From JANQJA01 sp040880285 (GTDB lineage Bacteria; Pseudomonadota; Gammaproteobacteria; Pseudomonadales; Azotimanducaceae): 64,000 nt of DNA. Each line of letters opens with the position of its first letter. Position 1 is the first letter of the stretch. Location of the stretch: assembly GCA_040880285.1 (NCBI GenBank), contig JBBDIT010000052.1:34318-98317 (forward strand), given 5' to 3'. Of this stretch, positions 26,621 through 35,350 are shown one piece after another. Both the position numbers and the translations under genes were made by a program. The notes beneath the pieces are model-generated. The model worked only from the letters and a program-made list of their open reading frames with translations, had not been told where the DNA came from and did not search any database.

Positions 26621-27742
26621 ATGCAATATCCCCTGATATCGGCAGATTCACACATTACTGAAGCTCCCAACACTTACAGCGACTTTATCGACGCCAGGTG
26701 GAAAGATCGAGCACCACGCATCATTAATAGAGGAGAGGCGGGTGACTTTTTTCAAATCGATGGGATGGATAGCCCGATCGCTCTCGGACTGGTTGCCGCA
26801 GCAGGGAAAAAGCCGGAAGAAATCAGGATGGATGGCAGCAGGTTTGAGGATTTGCATCGTGGTGGCTGGGACCCTCATGCCCGCCTGACAGATCAGGCCA
26901 GGGACGGTGTTGCCGCTGAAATTATCTACCCGACAGTCGGCATGATGCTATGCAACCATCCGGACTTCGATTACAAGAAGGCCTGCTTCGACGCCTATAA
27001 CCGATGGATCGCTCAATACTGCGGCGAATATCCGGAACGCTTGTTGGGCTGCGGTCAAACCGCGATGCGCTCGCCGGAAGAAGGGATTGAAGACCTGAAA
27101 GCCATCAAGGCGCTCGGCTTGCGCGGCGTCATGATGCCTGGCAACCCCCAACAAGAAGATTATGACTCACCCATCTACGACGACTTCTGGCAAGCCGCTG
27201 TGGAACTGGGCCTGCCGCCGTCATTTCATATTCTAACGACGCGCGATTCTTCACTCTCACAAACCCGTGGACCAAGAATCAATTCATTCCTCAACATCAT
27301 CAGAGGGAACCAGGACATCATGGGTACCCTGGTCTTTGGAGGTGTCTTCGAACGTAATCCAGCACTCAAGGTCGTATGCGTTGAGGCAGATGCAGGTTGG
27401 GTGCCTCACTATATGTACCGTATGGACCACGCCTACAACCGACACCGCAATTGGCTCGCGCCAGGCATCTCGCTGTCAAAACAACCGTCGGAATATTTTG
27501 CCGAGCACATTTATACCACCTTCCAGGATGACTGGGTTGCATTCAAGACCGTCGATCTCATGAACTGGCGTCGCCTTCTGTGGGCCAGTGACTTCCCGCA
27601 CAGCGACTCAACCTGGCCCTGGTCCCGGGAACTCATCGCGAAACACGCAGCGGACCTGACCGCCGAACAAAAGCGCGCAATCCTGTGCGACAATGTGAGC
27701 GAACTTTATCGCATAGACCCAATGAGCCTCATCGCTCACTAG
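26621..27742 (+). CDS. Amidohydrolase 2 (ACMSD-like) family protein
   Basis: Metal-dependent TIM-barrel hydrolase/decarboxylase (373 aa). It starts MQYPLISADSHITEAP (the D-x-H metal motif is D-S-H here), has GGWDPHARLTDQARDGVAAEIIYPTVGM, FHILTT, and ends with LLWASDFPHSDSTWPWSRE, the characteristic metal-binding Asp. An upstream ATG at 26585 would add 12 residues. These proteins are frequent in degradation clusters; the substrate is unknown. Confidence 0.87.
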   Translation: MQYPLISADSHITEAPNTYSDFIDARWKDRAPRIINRGEAGDFFQIDGMDSPIALGLVAAAGKKPEEIRMDGSRFEDLHRGGWDPHARLTDQARDGVAAEIIYPTVGMMLCNHPDFDYKKACFDAYNRWIAQYCGEYPERLLGCGQTAMRSPEEGIEDLKAIKALGLRGVMMPGNPQQEDYDSPIYDDFWQAAVELGLPPSFHILTTRDSSLSQTRGPRINSFLNIIRGNQDIMGTLVFGGVFERNPALKVVCVEADAGWVPHYMYRMDHAYNRHRNWLAPGISLSKQPSEYFAEHIYTTFQDDWVAFKTVDLMNWRRLLWASDFPHSDSTWPWSRELIAKHAADLTAEQKRAILCDNVSELYRIDPMSLIAH

Positions 27743-27769
27743 GGCCTGGGGCAACAAAGAGGAAGTACT

Positions 27770-28843
27770 ATGGCACCCGTTCCAAAAGGCGGTACTGTCG
27801 CTGTAACCGGCGCTGCAGGTTTTATAGGCGGATGGGTTGTTCGCTTGCTTCTGGATAAAGGTTATCGCGTGCGCGCGTGCGTCCGGAACGCTGACGATGA
27901 TAGCAAAACAGGATTCCTGAAGGCCTTGCCGGGCTATAGCAGTGACCGGCTCACCTTGCATTCCGCGGATCTCGATCATAATGGCTGCTTCGATGATATT
28001 TTCAATGGTTGTCACGGCGTCTGCCACGTATCCCACGTCAGCGATTACGACGATCAGGCGTACGTTGAACGAGTCTGCAATCACATCATAGAAAGTATCA
28101 ACAAGTCCGGGAGTGTTAGCCGTGTCATCGTGACATCAAGCATCGCGGCCGTGATATCGGAGGTCGATATCAAAGAACTGGTTCGGCGACCGGTCTGTTA
28201 CGAGGACCGCTATCCCGACGAGCAAAATCCCAAACGGACGCCGGAACGGGGCCAGGGCTACTCCATGGGTAAGGTCATTGCACAACGGGCGTTTTCCGAG
28301 TCAGCCGAGCGCAACGGTACATGGGATGCCATCACCGTTTGTCCTGCCGACAATGTGGGGCCAATCCAGTCGGCACATCAAAAGGAGATGGGTCCCTGGC
28401 AACACAATCTGGAAATGATGTTATTGGGTGAATACTTCCAGAACGGGGCTTACCGACCCTGGATGACGGTCGACGTCCGCGATGACGCCGAGTGCCACAT
28501 CCAACTAATGGAGAGCGTCCAGGTCAAAAATGGTGAGCGCTACATTGCCTGGTCCACCGATGCGCGTAATTGCGAGGATATCTGTGCTGATATTGATCGC
28601 CTGTTGCCAGAACTTGGCCATGATACGCCGGCGGTCACGGATCCGTTTCCGGACAGAATAAAAGACAGGGAGGCCGAGCTGCGCGCGATCTGGGCGGGCT
28701 GTGAACTTCGCAATGATCGTATACGTGCGGTTACCACCGTCAAATTCCGCCCACTGGATGACTCCATCAGGGATTGCGTGGAATCCCTGATCGCAGTGGG
28801 CAAGGTCAAACCCAAACAAAGGCAAGGTTTTCAACGCGTTTGA
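27770..28843 (+). CDS. NAD(P)-dependent epimerase/dehydratase, dihydroflavonol-4-reductase-like
   Basis: Extended SDR (357 aa) with the Rossmann motif VTGAAGFIGGWVVRLLL, VTSSIAAV and YSMGKVIAQR (Tyr-x3-Lys). AGAGGAAG precedes the ATG. It follows the amidohydrolase by 27 bases, probably in one transcript. The last 23 bases are duplicated after the N run at 28876, an assembly artefact. Probably reduces a ketone or aldehyde; substrate unknown. Confidence 0.87.
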   Translation: MAPVPKGGTVAVTGAAGFIGGWVVRLLLDKGYRVRACVRNADDDSKTGFLKALPGYSSDRLTLHSADLDHNGCFDDIFNGCHGVCHVSHVSDYDDQAYVERVCNHIIESINKSGSVSRVIVTSSIAAVISEVDIKELVRRPVCYEDRYPDEQNPKRTPERGQGYSMGKVIAQRAFSESAERNGTWDAITVCPADNVGPIQSAHQKEMGPWQHNLEMMLLGEYFQNGAYRPWMTVDVRDDAECHIQLMESVQVKNGERYIAWSTDARNCEDICADIDRLLPELGHDTPAVTDPFPDRIKDREAELRAIWAGCELRNDRIRAVTTVKFRPLDDSIRDCVESLIAVGKVKPKQRQGFQRV

Positions 28844-29030
28844 TCACGGAACTGCTGAACAGGTCCGCGAGGGCCNNNNNNNNNNNNNNNNNNNNNNNNN
28901 NNNNNNNNNNNNNNNNNNNNNNNNNNNNNNNNNNNNNNNNNNNNNNNNNNNNNNNNNNNNNNNNNNNNNNNNNNNGGCAAGGTTTTCAACGCGTTTGATC
29001 ACGGAACTGCTGAACAGGTCCGCGAGGGCC
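28821..29030. other. Scaffold gap with 55-bp duplicated contig ends
   Basis: The 55 bases at 28821-28875 recur exactly at 28976-29030 around 100 N (28876-28975). This is how two contigs that end on the same k-mer of a k=55 graph look after scaffolding. The true sequence probably has one copy and no gap, so the 324 bases between the reductase and lipoprotein genes shrink to about 169. I see no gene in them. Confidence 0.88.
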
Positions 29031-29167
29031 TGCCGGGAGGGTTCGAGCTGAGGTCAGACGGTTACGGGAGATACCGGTAAAACCTTCAGGCGTGACCGGG
29101 GAACCTATGGTTACGACTGCTCAAAAAGAGTAAGTTAGATCATGTCGAGTTGCAGGACAGGTTACTT

Positions 29168-29464
29168 ATGAGACGCTTTAACCTACTGATTTTCCTCACT
29201 GCCACGGCGTCGTTGACGTCTTGCATGGCCCCGATGAAGGTGCCCAGGACAGCGACAATGCAAGCCAATAGTTCCTATGAATGCCGCCAGGAACAGATCA
29301 TCGGGAGCCGCCTGCCACAATACGTCTGCCGGTCAGACGCCCAAATGAAGGAAGAACGCGCCTACGCACAGGAACTCTTGCGTCGGGGCGACCGGGTGGT
29401 TATCGATAACCAGGGAACCTCTGAACAAGCCCGCAAAGATGCGTTACCGACGCAGGCGCTTTAG
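29168..29464 (+). CDS. Small putative lipoprotein
   Basis: Protein of 98 aa starting MRRFNLLIFLTATASLTSC; the lipobox LTSC at residues 16-19 predicts an acylated Cys. The mature part has a Cys pair (YECRQEQIIGSRLPQYVC) and a charged helical end (KEERAYAQELLRRGDR). No family recognised. Its last 21 bases overlap the convergent glycosyltransferase gene. Confidence 0.7.
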   Translation: MRRFNLLIFLTATASLTSCMAPMKVPRTATMQANSSYECRQEQIIGSRLPQYVCRSDAQMKEERAYAQELLRRGDRVVIDNQGTSEQARKDALPTQAL

Positions 29465-30193
29465 CGCATTCGTGATAGGGATCAGCTCAAGCGTTGCGCG
29501 GATCATATCGAGTGCTCCAATTTTTGAGCCATCAATATTCATCCAGCGGTCAAGGGGGACCTCCAGGAAGTCAGTTAACTCATAACCGGGCACCTGCCCC
29601 ATACCTTCCCTCAGTCGACCGATCAATTCCACATCAAACGACCACCTCGAAAGGAAGGGTTCACCGATGGCCGCCCGTAAATTTCCGGTTACCCGAAATA
29701 ATTTTGCGCCACATTGCGTATCGTAGACCGGCATCTTGAGAATTGCCGAAGCGAGGGTCGCAAATATTCTTCCGCCATAGTGACGCAAATTAGAACGTTC
29801 CACACGCGAGCCAAGATGCCTCCATCTGGAGCCCAGCAAGGCTTTGATAGTTTCATTGGATCGCATGAGCGAAAGTAACCGTATAATTTCGGCAGGCGGC
29901 GTCGCAAAGTCGGCATCCAGGTAACCGGTGATCCTGGCATCTTTGGCACAAGCCTCGCGCAGACCAAGCCGGACGGCCTCGGCTTTACCCATATTGTGAG
30001 ACAAATCGAGTACCTCGATACGCTCCGGGTAACGTCGGCTTTGCTCGTCCAGAACCTCATGGGTTTGATCAGTAGAACCATCGTTAACAAAAATGATACC
30101 GAGTGCGGTCTCTTCTAACAATTCTGAGATCGCGCTGGTATCGAGCCTGCGTTCCTCATTAAAACAGGGAATAACGAGCCAGGCATCTATCAC
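29444..30193 (-). CDS. Glycosyltransferase family 2, dolichyl-phosphate-sugar synthase-like
   Basis: GT-A fold enzyme (249 aa): WLVIPCFNEERRLD, IIFVNDGSTDQTHEVLDE, SHNMGKAEAVRLGL, and the metal-binding YLDADFATPP, followed by YDTQCGAKLFR and a C-terminal RWSFDVELIGRL. This pattern fits polyprenyl/dolichyl-phosphate mannose or glucose synthases. There is no C-terminal membrane domain. Its ATG overlaps the GST stop by four bases, although no functional link is obvious. Confidence 0.88.
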   Translation of the reverse strand: MIDAWLVIPCFNEERRLDTSAISELLEETALGIIFVNDGSTDQTHEVLDEQSRRYPERIEVLDLSHNMGKAEAVRLGLREACAKDARITGYLDADFATPPAEIIRLLSLMRSNETIKALLGSRWRHLGSRVERSNLRHYGGRIFATLASAILKMPVYDTQCGAKLFRVTGNLRAAIGEPFLSRWSFDVELIGRLREGMGQVPGYELTDFLEVPLDRWMNIDGSKIGALDMIRATLELIPITNALKRLRR

Positions 30194-30933
30194 GTGGTTT
30201 CGAGTCCGCCGGTCTCGGGGGCTGGTCTGGCACGCTGGTTATATAAAAGCTTACGTAACTCGGCAGCTTCCTCTTTCGACAATTGTGACGTGTCATTGCG
30301 CATCTCACTACCTGCCGCCATCCCCTTGATGACAGCGGGTCGGTTCGACAATTCTTCAAACCAGCGTTTGAAGTACTTGAAGTCATTGATGTTCTGACCC
30401 TGCCCCTCGTGATTAACGGTCCAGGGATAACAGATCATATCAGCGATAGTGTATTGGTCACCGCAAATATAACGTTGCTTGTACAACTGGTTGTTCAGGA
30501 CTCCATAAAATCGATTGACCTCATCAGTAAAACGAGTCACGGCATAAGTCTGGTCTCCCTGGTTGTCGCCAAGACGTCGGAAATGGCCGCACTCTCCTGT
30601 CTTGGGACCCTGGTTGGCCATCTGCCACATGACCCACTGAATCACATTATATTTACCACGCGTATCCACTGGCATAAATTTTCCGGTCTTCTCGGCGATG
30701 TACAACATGATGGCCCCCGACTCGAATACCGACAGGGGCTCTCCCCCTTCCACCGGCTCATGGTCCACCAGTACCGGCATACGATTGTTAGGATTGATCT
30801 TGAGAAACTCTTCGGTGAACTGGTCCCCCTTGCCAATATTGCAGGGAATCAGGTTGTAAGAGAGTCCACACTCTTCGAGTTGGATGGTTACTTTCTTGCC
30901 ATTGGGCGTCGGCCAGTAATGTAGGTCCAGCAT
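30190..30933 (-). CDS. Glutathione S-transferase family protein, YfcG/Ure2-like
   Basis: Protein of 247 aa with a thioredoxin-like N-terminal domain (MLDLHYWPTPNGKKVTIQLEE, the Asn-Gly-Lys-Lys segment as in YfcG; NPNNRMPVLVDHEP; ESGAIMLYIAEKTG) and a helical C-terminal domain (YICGDQYTIADMICYPW). The family has disulfide reductase activity with glutathione. The frame opens to 31089, but the ATG at 30933, with GAGG eight bases upstream, starts the domain. Stop overlaps the glycosyltransferase start. Confidence 0.9.
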   Translation of the reverse strand: MLDLHYWPTPNGKKVTIQLEECGLSYNLIPCNIGKGDQFTEEFLKINPNNRMPVLVDHEPVEGGEPLSVFESGAIMLYIAEKTGKFMPVDTRGKYNVIQWVMWQMANQGPKTGECGHFRRLGDNQGDQTYAVTRFTDEVNRFYGVLNNQLYKQRYICGDQYTIADMICYPWTVNHEGQGQNINDFKYFKRWFEELSNRPAVIKGMAAGSEMRNDTSQLSKEEAAELRKLLYNQRARPAPETGGLETT

Positions 30934-30994
30934 CCTTTTTACCTCATTGAATCGAAATCCAAGTTTGCCATTACCGGGGGGGACTTTGAAACGC

Positions 30995-31091
30995 GCCAAC
31001 CAACAGTTAAAAAAAAGACATCGCTGGTTGGCAACCGGGCTGCCTGGGCAATTGGCGAAATCTCTACTCCCGGTGGTGAATTTCGCCAATT
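30995..31091. promoter_or_regulatory. Two perfect inverted repeats upstream of the GST gene
   Basis: The 259-bp region between the divergent GST and holin-like genes holds an 8-bp inverted repeat (GCCAACCA at 30995-31002 with complement at 31025-31032) and a perfect 12-bp one (AATTGGCGAAAT at 31050-31061, complement at 31080-31091, 18-nt spacer). A further AATTGGC occurs near 31138. Repeated GCCAATT half-sites suggest binding of a dimeric regulator; no T-tract argues against simple terminators. Confidence 0.45.
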
Positions 31092-31192
31092 ATCTCCCCT
31101 GTCAGGATTAATATTTCTCATTAAATCAATTAGATAGCGAATTGGCATAAATAGTGTATCCATTCCGGCAGTACCACTGACTGGAAGCCTGG

Positions 31193-31528
31193 ATGATTGA
31201 CCTGGTATTGCATTTTCTCTTACTCGGATTCGTGATCTTCCTGATCGCTGAGTCGCTGCCGGGTATTTATGTTGCCGGTTACGGCACGGCGGTGGGCGTC
31301 GCCGTGGTCTACGGGCTCATTAACATCACCCTCGGGACTGTCTTCAAGATACTGGCCATACCGCTGATCGTCATCACCTTCGGCATCTTCCTGATCGTCA
31401 TCAACACATTCCTGTTGTGGTTGACTGATGAGTTATTTGAAGACTTCGAGATCGCCGACATGGGCACGACGTTTCTGGCAGCAATACTAATTACCCTTAC
31501 GGACACTACCCTGGAGTGGATACTCTAA
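31193..31528 (+). CDS. Small four-helix membrane protein, phage holin superfamily IV-like (DUF360/YvlD type)
   Basis: Protein of 111 aa with four hydrophobic segments: LVLHFLLLGFVIFLIAESLPGI, YVAGYGTAVGVAVVYGLINITLG, KILAIPLIVITFGIFLIVINTFLLWLTD and a C-terminal GTTFLAAILITL. This matches the chromosomally encoded mycobacterial four-TMS holin-like family, whose members are envelope proteins of unknown function. GGAAG lies ten bases before the ATG. No phage genes surround it, so lysis is unlikely. Confidence 0.78.
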   Translation: MIDLVLHFLLLGFVIFLIAESLPGIYVAGYGTAVGVAVVYGLINITLGTVFKILAIPLIVITFGIFLIVINTFLLWLTDELFEDFEIADMGTTFLAAILITLTDTTLEWIL

Positions 31529-31605
31529 TGTACTTTTTAAAACTGCGAAGTTTACGCAACACGATGATAGGTCAGGTCACACCGAACCGGGACGTGAGTG
31601 ACAAG

Positions 31606-32706
31606 TCAATCGAGGCGCTTCCTGAAACGAAGCACGGAGAGGCTCATCATCACAAGGAAAAACACCAACAGCGGCCAAAGCTCTGCCCACATCTCGGCTA
31701 ATTCTGCACCCCGCAATAGAATGCCGCGAACGATTCGCAAAAAGTGAGTCAGCGGAAAGATCTCCGCCAGCCACTGTGCCGCCCGTGGCATCCCCTCAAA
31801 CGGGAACATATACCCCGACAGCAATAACTGGGGCAGGAAACTGATAAAGGTCATCTGGAATGCCTGGAACTGACTGCTCGCCAGTGTCGATATGACTAGC
31901 CCCAGCGTCAGGGTCGAGGTGACAAAGAAACCCACGGCAACGTAGAAGTCAATAAGCGAGCCGTTGATCGGTACATTGAACAGGTAAACGCCAAGCAACA
32001 GGATCAAGCTGACCTGGATGTAGCCAATCACGATGTAAGGCAGGATCTTGCCAATCATCAATTCAATGCTGAGCACCGGCGTTGTAATCAAAAGTTCCAG
32101 ATTACCGTGCTCTCGCTCTCGCACGATCGCGATCGCCGTAAACAATACCATCGTCAATGTCAGTATAACCCCGGTCAGTCCAGGGACGATAAATACGACT
32201 GAACGTCGCTCGGGATTATAGTAAGGGCGAAAAGAAAAAGTATCGGAAGGCTGCCCAGGCGGGCGACTGGCGCGTCCCTCTACCGGTAATTGTACCAACC
32301 CTTTTGCAGTGGACAGGATGATTGGATCACTGCCATCCACCAGTAACTGTGCAACGGGTTGCCCATTACGAATCCGTCTGCGTTCGAAGTCCGGTGGAAT
32401 TAGTATCCCGACCGAAATCTCACCACGTCGCAACATTGCCTCAAGTTCACTCGATGATGCGGCATCGGTAATAATGTCTATAACCTGCGTGGCGTGGGCA
32501 TCGGTTATCAGCGCACGGGATGCAGTGGTATTGGCAAGATCGACATAGCCAGCAGGTAGGTGCCGCACATCCTGGTTGATGGCATATCCGAACAATAACG
32601 TCATAATGATTGGAATTCCGGCAATCATACCGCCGGTTAAACGATCACGGCGTAAATGCAGGATTTCTTTTCGGGACACGGCAGCAATGCGGGCAAGTGA
32701 TAGCAT
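31606..32706 (-). CDS. ABC-2 type efflux permease (YbhR/YbhS-like)
   Basis: Membrane permease (366 aa) with one N-terminal helix, a large periplasmic region (about residues 45-175), and a C-terminal five-helix core including the signature VREREHGNLELLITTPVLSIELMIGKILPY and a conserved LLSGYMFPFEGMPRAAQWLAEIFPLTHFLRIVRGILLRG. Its ATG starts immediately after the ATPase stop. The HlyD-ATPase-permease arrangement is that of the E. coli ybhGFSR drug/cation exporter, here with a single permease that probably forms a homodimer. Confidence 0.9.
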   Translation of the reverse strand: MLSLARIAAVSRKEILHLRRDRLTGGMIAGIPIIMTLLFGYAINQDVRHLPAGYVDLANTTASRALITDAHATQVIDIITDAASSSELEAMLRRGEISVGILIPPDFERRRIRNGQPVAQLLVDGSDPIILSTAKGLVQLPVEGRASRPPGQPSDTFSFRPYYNPERRSVVFIVPGLTGVILTLTMVLFTAIAIVREREHGNLELLITTPVLSIELMIGKILPYIVIGYIQVSLILLLGVYLFNVPINGSLIDFYVAVGFFVTSTLTLGLVISTLASSQFQAFQMTFISFLPQLLLSGYMFPFEGMPRAAQWLAEIFPLTHFLRIVRGILLRGAELAEMWAELWPLLVFFLVMMSLSVLRFRKRLD

Positions 32707-33627
32707 TCAGGTGTCCATCGTCGCCATTACGAATACATCTTCAAGGCTGGCATCGACACGTGATGCGTGAGCACTGAGCCCCTTGTCAGCCAGTCGATCC
32801 CGTACCATTTGTCCAGGATCATTAATGTCGGGACTAACAAGCACGTGCAGGCGCTTGCCCAGTTGGGCACAGCTTAAGACCCCATCCAATTCGATCAAAG
32901 TATTACGCATCGCCCTTGAGTCTTCCCCTTCTACCTCGATCACACTGGCACCCAGGTCCTTTTTCATCTGGTCAGGTCGCCCGGCCGCCACCAGTTTGCC
33001 TTCGTCGAGTATGGCAAGTTCATGGCAACGTTCAGCCTCATCCATGAAGTGGGTGGAAACCAGAATGGTAGTGCCACAATCAACCATTTCGAACAGGAAC
33101 TCCCAAAACTGGCGTCGGCTCTCAGGGTCTACTGCACTGGTTGGCTCGTCCAGAAACATAAGTTCAGGCTCGTGCAACGAAGCAGCTGCGAGTGCCAGAC
33201 GCTGTCTTTGGCCACCGCTCAGAGTCCCGGCAAACTGGTTTACCCGGTCGTCCAGCCAGAAGCGTTTAAGCATCTCATTAATGCGACGTTTCCGATCATG
33301 ACCAGGCAAGCGATAGATCCGATACAGGAAATCGAGATTTTCCCAAACGGTCAAGTCGTCATACAGCGAAAATTTCTGGGTCATGTATCCGATCCGTGCC
33401 AAAAGCGCGGCTGAGTCTTCCGGAACACGGGTATCAAGCACATTCGCGCTGCCTTCACTGGGTTGCAGCAATCCACACAACATCCGGATCATCGTCGACT
33501 TACCTGAACCGTTGGGGCCCAGAAAGCCGTAGACACAGGCTTTTGGGATTGAAAGATTCACATGGTCGACTGCAACCAGATCACCAAAGCGCCTGGTCAG
33601 ACCATGGGTTTCGATGGCAAGCGTCAC
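32707..33627 (-). CDS. ABC transporter ATP-binding protein (YbhF-like, single domain)
   Basis: Protein of 306 aa with Walker A GPNGSGKSTM, signature LSGGQRQRLALA, Walker B LMFLDEPTSAVD and the switch His in STHFMDEAERCHE. It powers the adjacent ABC-2 permease. YbhF in E. coli has two such domains in one chain; here there is only one. GTG start overlaps the HlyD stop by four bases (GTGA). Confidence 0.93.
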   Translation of the reverse strand: MTLAIETHGLTRRFGDLVAVDHVNLSIPKACVYGFLGPNGSGKSTMIRMLCGLLQPSEGSANVLDTRVPEDSAALLARIGYMTQKFSLYDDLTVWENLDFLYRIYRLPGHDRKRRINEMLKRFWLDDRVNQFAGTLSGGQRQRLALAAASLHEPELMFLDEPTSAVDPESRRQFWEFLFEMVDCGTTILVSTHFMDEAERCHELAILDEGKLVAAGRPDQMKKDLGASVIEVEGEDSRAMRNTLIELDGVLSCAQLGKRLHVLVSPDINDPGQMVRDRLADKGLSAHASRVDASLEDVFVMATMDT

Positions 33628-34610
33628 TGTTCTTCGACCCCCGGAAAGTGAACCTGAACCGGAATTCCAGTGGGAATTACCAGCCCGCGAGTATCAATCA
33701 GGTCAACTTCTGCGAGATAACTCAGGTGACTGCGGTCATGCTGGGTCAATGCAAAATAAGGCGTATAGCTGGCATCATGTGCGATCCAGCGAAGCCTGCC
33801 GTCGAATGCAAGGTCATAACCGTCGATCCTGATCTGTGCCTGCGCCCCGACGGCAAGCCGGGTCCTGATCGGTTCCGGCACGTGGACACGGGCATACGGG
33901 GCCTTTTGACGCACGATTGTGAGGACGATGGTACCGGCCGATGGCCGTTCACCTTCTTCGAAAATGACAGACTCTACCAGTCCTTCTACCGGCGCTGTGA
34001 TTCTCGTCCGTTGCAGGGTGATTTCCGCCTCCTCTACTCTGGCTTGCGCCAGGTCATAGTTACCTCGCGCCGCATCAATCTCTTCTATTCTGGTACCTTC
34101 GAGTAGTTGCGAGACCATCGCCTCGGCTTCATCTTTTCGTGCCATTGCAGACTTGTACCGACCCTCCAATATATCTATCTGGTTCGGTGTCGCGTACTGG
34201 TGTTCCACCAGCGAGCGCTCCCGTTCGAGTTCCAGTTTTGATGTCTCCACGTCGCTGACTGCCGCCTCAACCCTGGCGCGCGCGGCATCAATGTCCTGGA
34301 CCCTGGGTCCGGCCTCTGCCTGCGTCAATCTGGCACGGGCAAACGCCAGTTCCGCCCTTGCCGCCTTAAGCGAAGTCATAATCCTGGCGGCGTCTTGTCG
34401 CACCAGCACTTGGCCCGGCGAAACCACGTCACCCTCAGTTACTCTGATTTCTACAATCGCTTCATTGTTGTCAGCAATGAGAGAGATACGATCTACTTCT
34501 ATAGTGCCCATCGAGACGTTTTGTGGCAGCGGCACCTCGCATCCGGCAAGGCCCAGTACTACAGCCGGGATCAATACCGTCAGGATCACGTTTATCAATT
34601 TTCTAGTCAT
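33624..34610 (-). CDS. HlyD/YbhG-like periplasmic adaptor lipoprotein
   Basis: Membrane-fusion protein (328 aa) with a lipoprotein signal (MTRKLINVILTVLIPAVVLGLAGC; lipobox LAGC), a split biotinyl-lipoyl domain (NEAIVEIRVTEGDVVSPGQVLV and TRITAPVEGLVESVIFEEGERPSAG), and a long coiled coil between (residues about 95-190, rich in A, E, R). It links the inner-membrane ABC pump to an outer-membrane channel. The frame is open to 34823, but the upstream part is the TetR repeat tract read in another frame; the ATG at 34610 overlaps the TetR stop by eight bases. Confidence 0.9.
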   Translation of the reverse strand: MTRKLINVILTVLIPAVVLGLAGCEVPLPQNVSMGTIEVDRISLIADNNEAIVEIRVTEGDVVSPGQVLVRQDAARIMTSLKAARAELAFARARLTQAEAGPRVQDIDAARARVEAAVSDVETSKLELERERSLVEHQYATPNQIDILEGRYKSAMARKDEAEAMVSQLLEGTRIEEIDAARGNYDLAQARVEEAEITLQRTRITAPVEGLVESVIFEEGERPSAGTIVLTIVRQKAPYARVHVPEPIRTRLAVGAQAQIRIDGYDLAFDGRLRWIAHDASYTPYFALTQHDRSHLSYLAEVDLIDTRGLVIPTGIPVQVHFPGVEEQ

Positions 34611-35325
34611 CGTCTTTCTCCGCTGCCGTACCCTTCGTTGCCGAACCCTTCGCTGCCGTACCCTTCGCTGCCGTACCCTTCGCTGCCGTACCCTTCGCTC
34701 CCTCGTTAAACAGTTGTGTTGTATGCGCGACCAGTTGGTCGGCAAATGCGTCATTGAACTCATATCCCAATACCGGACGTAGCAGCGGCGCTGCAATGAA
34801 GGGAAAAACACACATGCCGACAAGCGATAGCATGGTCAGCCGGGGATCGAGGTCACGACGCAATTGACCGGCTGTTATATCTTCAGCAATGCGAGGCGGC
34901 ATCATTTCGATCGCTTTGCGGACAAAACGCTCTGCGATTACTTTCTGGTAGGAGGGGTTACCCGACAGGACTTCCCTTACCATCAACTGTGGTAACGATG
35001 GATCAGCATTGAGGGCCCGTATGTAGTGATCGATGAACGCTGCTGTGACGGGCTCGTCGTGCTGACCTGCCACCTCCGCAACCACGGCCAGGACTCGATC
35101 CAGGCCACGTTCAAGGACCGCACGCATCAGGCCCTTTTTGTTCCTGAAATAGTAATTGATCATCGCCGGGCTCACGCCAGCTGCCTCGGCTACCTCGCGT
35201 ACACTTACGGCATCGGCTCCCCGCGCCGCGAACAATTTTGATGCAGCCAGCAGCAGCGCCGTCTTTGCATCCTGGGCATTGTCAGCTTGCCTCGGGCGAC
35301 CGGGTTTACGGGTATTGGCAGTCAT
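34603..35325 (-). CDS. TetR family regulator (CecR-like) with pentapeptide-repeat tail
   Basis: Repressor of 240 aa. The N-terminal HTH (AASKLFAARGADAVSVREVAEAAGVSPAMINYYFRNKKGLMRAVL) is typical TetR; the ligand domain resembles CecR/YbiH (MVREVLSGNP, PPRIAEDITAGQLRRDLDP). It heads the tetR-hlyD-ATPase-permease operon, the same order as ybiH-ybhGFSR, and probably autorepresses it. Residues about 211-235 are a KGTAA repeat tail encoded by a 15-bp tandem array; this tail lies outside the fold and may be disordered. Confidence 0.88.
   Translation of the reverse strand: MTANTRKPGRPRQADNAQDAKTALLLAASKLFAARGADAVSVREVAEAAGVSPAMINYYFRNKKGLMRAVLERGLDRVLAVVAEVAGQHDEPVTAAFIDHYIRALNADPSLPQLMVREVLSGNPSYQKVIAERFVRKAIEMMPPRIAEDITAGQLRRDLDPRLTMLSLVGMCVFPFIAAPLLRPVLGYEFNDAFADQLVAHTTQLFNEGAKGTAAKGTAAKGTAAKGSATKGTAAEKDDD
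34621..34695. repeat. 15-bp in-frame tandem repeat, five units
   Basis: Five 15-bp units start at 34621, 34636, 34651, 34666 and 34681. Four are identical (cgctgccgtaccctt) and the second differs at two positions. On the minus strand they encode KGTAA pentapeptides at the TetR C-terminus, immediately before the overlapping HlyD start. Confidence 0.95.
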
Positions 35326-35350
35326 AGGATCGACAACCGCTCCGGCTTAT

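Noticed and set aside
28821..29030. A genuine 55-bp direct repeat or insertion-site duplication
   Set aside because: An identical repeat length at a second, unrelated N run points to k-mer overlap in the assembly, not to mobile DNA.
31193..31528. Prophage holin
   Set aside because: The four-helix family is chromosomal in many bacteria and there is no endolysin, integrase or other phage gene in the window.
33396..34106. Plus-strand open frame of 236 codons over the ATPase/HlyD junction
   Set aside because: Lies antisense to two clearly recognisable genes, with low-complexity, Arg/His/Ser-rich translation and no known motif.
34621..34695. CRISPR-like repeat array
   Set aside because: The units are contiguous with no spacers and are in frame within a TetR gene; the same holds for 15892-15951.
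34611..34823. N-terminal extension of the HlyD protein with RRVRQ repeats
   Set aside because: It is the TetR 15-bp repeat array read in another frame; the lipoprotein signal starts at 34610.
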